Source: Nitrospirota bacterium
GTDB taxonomy: Bacteria > Nitrospirota > Thermodesulfovibrionia > Thermodesulfovibrionales > Magnetobacteriaceae
Length of the DNA: 7,819 bases
Direction: 5' to 3'
Assembly: GCA_015233265.1 (NCBI GenBank)
Contig: JADFXZ010000101.1
Coordinates: forward strand, 1 to 7,819
Shown: positions 5,598 to 7,819 of the stretch, piece by piece
How positions within the stretch are numbered: the first letter of the stretch is position 1
Layout of the letters: every line of letters starts with the position of its first letter
Position numbers and translations under genes: made by a program
The notes under the pieces: generated by a model
Databases searched by the model: none
What the model was told of the DNA's origin: nothing
The model's input: only the letters and a program-made list of their open reading frames with translations

Positions 5598-7124
5598 ATG
5601 AACACACTATCTATGTCATATCTGCAGGAGTTTATCTCCGCGCACACGGGGTTAAGCGTTGGGGATAAGGACCTGCGCACAACAGTTACGTCTCGCATGA
5701 AAGACCTGGGGTTTAGCCATGTTGATGAGTATTGCAGGTTTTTGGAGACTGACACCCATGAAAGCAAGGACGAATGGAAGCAGCTCTGCCAGATCATTAC
5801 CACAGGCGAGAGCTTTTTTTTTCGTGACAAGGGGCAGTTTCATCTCATCAGAAACACAATTTTAAACAATATTATAGATGCCAACAAAGACCGCAGGAGC
5901 ATTCGCATCTGGAGCGCGGGCTGCTCAACCGGCGAAGAGCCATACTCTATGGCCATAACCGTCCTTGAACTCCTGCCGGATATTAACCACTGGGATGTCT
6001 CTATCATTGGCACAGATATCAACGCAGATTCAATCGAAAAGGCACGCAGGGGTGTTTTCAGTGACTGGTCTTTCAGGATGGTTGACCCTGATATTATTGC
6101 AACGTATTTTAAGAGGCGCAGGGGCATGTATGAGCTGGATGAGCGCATTGTCCGCATGGTTGTCTTCAGACAGGGCAATCTCATCAGGGACTCCTACCCT
6201 GATGCCTCAGCCGGTATCTTCGATATAGATTTGATAATATGCAGAAATGTGTTTATTTATTTTCAACCGGAAAATATCGCCCTGGCCCTGGGGAAACTAT
6301 CAAAGACTCTCAGCAGGGGCGGGTACTTAATCACTGGTCACGCAGAACTTCAGTCTGTAAAATTACCAGGACTTGTACCGGTGACTTACCCTCAGAGTAT
6401 CGTTTACAGACGTTTAATCGACCGCCCTGAGGCCGAACAACCCACGCCACAGTCGACTGTAATTTTTAGTCCGGCAAAACAAATATCAACCATAAATGTC
6501 GGGAAAAATGTTAAACTTGATAGACCAGCCAGTACGCCGCATAAGACTCTTGAGGCAAAAGCGGCAGCCTCCGGCGGTAAGGCCAAAGGTAGTTATGGTC
6601 AGTCATCTGGCGATGGTTTATTTTTGGAGGCGCAGTCCTTGTTCAAGGAGGGCAGGTATTCCTTGGTGATTGAGAAAACCACCAAGTTTATAAAAGACAA
6701 CCCACGGCACTACGGCGCCCATGTCCTCATGGCTCAGGCATATGCCAACACTGGAGATTTAAGGCGCGCCGCCGACGCATGTGCTGGTGCCATAGGTGTT
6801 GCTTCAATGAAAATTGAGCCATATTACATGCTGGCACATATCGCTGAAGAACAGGGCAAGACAGAGGATGCCAGAGAGATGTTTAAACGTGTAATCTATC
6901 TTGATGCCAATTGCGTAGCTGCCCATATTGAACTCAGTGCCATATATGAACGCGACGGCGACGTCAAAAGAGCGGTCAAACTAAAGGAGTCAGCTGTTGC
7001 AATCCTTGAGGGGTTGCCTGCGGAGCGCGCGATTGAGTTTTATGATGACGTGACGGCAGGGGAGCTGTTGGCACACTTAAAGAAATCCTTCAGACGGAGG
7101 GCAAACGATTGGCAGAGCAGTTAG
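5598..7124 (+). CDS. cheR: CheR-type chemoreceptor methyltransferase with C-terminal TPR domain
   Basis: The protein would transfer methyl groups from S-adenosylmethionine to glutamates of chemoreceptors, setting signalling adaptation at the inner-membrane array. Of 508 residues, 8-60 form the N-terminal helical CheR domain. About 62-275 are the methyltransferase: TTGESFFFRD (68-77), SAM-binding WSAGCSTGEEPYS (105-117), IIGTDINADSIEKARRGVF (136-154) and ICRNVFIYFQ (214-223). A Ser/Thr/Ala/Lys-rich linker (about 280-338) leads to three or four TPR units (about 341-475, e.g. LFKEGRYSLVIEKTTKFIKDNP and AREMFKRVIYLDANCVAAHIEL). Classical CheR is about 280 residues. The TPR extension is typical of WspC-like and other alternative chemosensory CheRs, where it mediates protein contacts. 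The start is weakly supported: no good Shine-Dalgarno precedes ATG 5598, and ATG 5613 is an alternative. The gene's end is overlapped 16 nt by cheW. Confidence 0.94.
   Translation: MNTLSMSYLQEFISAHTGLSVGDKDLRTTVTSRMKDLGFSHVDEYCRFLETDTHESKDEWKQLCQIITTGESFFFRDKGQFHLIRNTILNNIIDANKDRRSIRIWSAGCSTGEEPYSMAITVLELLPDINHWDVSIIGTDINADSIEKARRGVFSDWSFRMVDPDIIATYFKRRRGMYELDERIVRMVVFRQGNLIRDSYPDASAGIFDIDLIICRNVFIYFQPENIALALGKLSKTLSRGGYLITGHAELQSVKLPGLVPVTYPQSIVYRRLIDRPEAEQPTPQSTVIFSPAKQISTINVGKNVKLDRPASTPHKTLEAKAAASGGKAKGSYGQSSGDGLFLEAQSLFKEGRYSLVIEKTTKFIKDNPRHYGAHVLMAQAYANTGDLRRAADACAGAIGVASMKIEPYYMLAHIAEEQGKTEDAREMFKRVIYLDANCVAAHIELSAIYERDGDVKRAVKLKESAVAILEGLPAERAIEFYDDVTAGELLAHLKKSFRRRANDWQSS
7096..7111 (+). 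promoter_or_regulatory. Shine-Dalgarno and TTG start codon of the CheW gene
   Basis: GGAGGG (7096-7101) lies 7 nt before TTG 7109-7111, inside the end of cheR. The frame from this TTG reads straight into a CheW domain. There is no ATG in frame until after the first domain, and the first in-frame GTG falls inside its first strands. This site therefore decides the start. The overlap with cheR suggests coupled translation. Confidence 0.8.
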
Positions 7125-7819
7125 CAGACTCCTACCTTGCGTTTCAAATCGGTAGATTCATTTACGCCGTGCCGGCCATTGACGTGCGGGAGATTATTCA
7201 TCTTCCCGAACTCAGGCAAGTCGATGAGGCCCCGGCGCATATAGCCGGGCTTGTTACTATTCGGGGGACAGTAGTGCCTTTGATTGATCTCGATGTACGG
7301 TTTGGGCGTCCTTCCTCGCTGCAATTGCTGACGACTGACAAGGTAGTTATATTTAGTTGTGACGGTGCTCTGACGGGGATTATCGTAAATGAGGTCATCG
7401 ATATATATGAAATACCCTCGGATTCAATTGAGCAGACCCCTTTGTTTGGTCGCGATGCCATATCGCCGGGCGCAATTGTCGAGCACGTTGCAAAGATAGA
7501 CGAGGCGATTATTATGATTCTAAATCAAAAGAAACTATTTGACGCGGCTTTTAAACCTGACATTGCGGGAGATGTAAACGGCCATGGACGTTTATCTTGC
7601 AGCTCATCGCCCTCGGCGTCAGATAAATCTATCTTTCACAAGCGAGCCGTAGATTTGGCAAGCGCTGACTCCAGAGACGACGAAGAGGACGACCGAATGC
7701 CGCTTGCCATTATAGAGACTGGCGGGGAGCTGTTTGGGATAGAACTTGAAGTGATACGTGAGTTTATTACAATCAACCAATACCGGCAGGTGCCGTGCTG
7801 CCCAAGCCACATTGTTGGC
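7109..7819 (+). CDS. cheW: CheW-type adaptor with two CheW domains (3' end outside window)
   Basis: CheW proteins bridge chemoreceptors and the histidine kinase CheA in the signalling array. The frame is open from TTG 7109 to the window end (237 residues seen). Residues 8-148 are a complete CheW domain: YLAFQIGRFIYAVPAIDVRE at the start, then GLVTIRGTVVPLIDLDVRFG with the conserved Arg52 of the IRG motif, and IIVNEVIDIYEIPSDSIEQ. Residues 150-196 are a Ser- then Asp/Glu-rich linker including FHKRAVDLAS. From about 197, MPLAIIETGGELFGIELEVI begins a second CheW domain, cut by the window edge near PSHIVG where the next IRG motif would follow. A double CheW resembles WspB/WspD functions joined in one protein or CheV-like adaptors, though no receiver domain is visible yet. 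A fused kinase or receiver beyond the window cannot be excluded. Confidence 0.9.
   Translation, partial: MAEQLADSYLAFQIGRFIYAVPAIDVREIIHLPELRQVDEAPAHIAGLVTIRGTVVPLIDLDVRFGRPSSLQLLTTDKVVIFSCDGALTGIIVNEVIDIYEIPSDSIEQTPLFGRDAISPGAIVEHVAKIDEAIIMILNQKKLFDAAFKPDIAGDVNGHGRLSCSSSPSASDKSIFHKRAVDLASADSRDDEEDDRMPLAIIETGGELFGIELEVIREFITINQYRQVPCCPSHIVG

Noticed and set aside
5965..6228. Forward-strand ORF of 87 codons inside cheR
   Set aside because: Out-of-frame overlap with the conserved methyltransferase core; its residues resemble no family.
7198..7461. Reverse-strand ORF opposite the CheW region
   Set aside because: The + strand frame encodes an unmistakable CheW domain over the same bases.

Overview
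The window reads as a chromosomal segment of a Gram-negative bacterium of middling GC. Every gene I can support lies on the + strand. The organism cannot be named from sequence alone. A signal-peptide-bearing SurA-like periplasmic chaperone, an IHF alpha subunit followed by a MerR-like gene and a proline tRNA, and a dispersed hairpin repeat of the 'VIPAKAGIQ' kind would fit Nitrospirota or a deltaproteobacterial (Desulfobacterota) lineage. That placement is inference.

Positions 1-3354 are a glycogen block. It starts inside a glycogen debranching enzyme (glgX/treX type) whose reading frame breaks near 306-309, just after the conserved HDGFTLKDLVS motif. It then holds an intact 741-residue branching enzyme (glgB) with its own strong sigma70-type promoter and a strong stem-loop terminator.

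Positions 3355-4493 hold an approximately 200-bp gap and a single-parvulin SurA-type peptidyl-prolyl isomerase. Positions 4494-5413 form a compact informational unit: promoter, ihfA, a MerR-family regulator and tRNA-Pro(GGG). The ihfA start region is an imperfect 22-23 nt repeat in three copies. It creates an 8-codon leader ORF whose stop overlaps the ihfA start codon.

Positions 5414-5597 are intergenic, with inverted and direct repeats and the dispersed hairpin. From 5598 to the window end lies the beginning of a chemosensory operon: a CheR methyltransferase with a C-terminal TPR region, overlapped by 16 nt by a CheW gene. The CheW gene starts at a TTG codon behind a good Shine-Dalgarno and contains one complete CheW domain and the start of a second. 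This resembles Wsp-like or other alternative chemosensory systems, where a CheR-TPR works with more than one CheW domain. The receptor, CheA and output genes would lie beyond the window.

I see no clear evidence of a wholly new system. The points most worth a second look are the broken glgX frame, the triplicated ihfA start with its coupled leader ORF, and the easily missed TTG-started double CheW.
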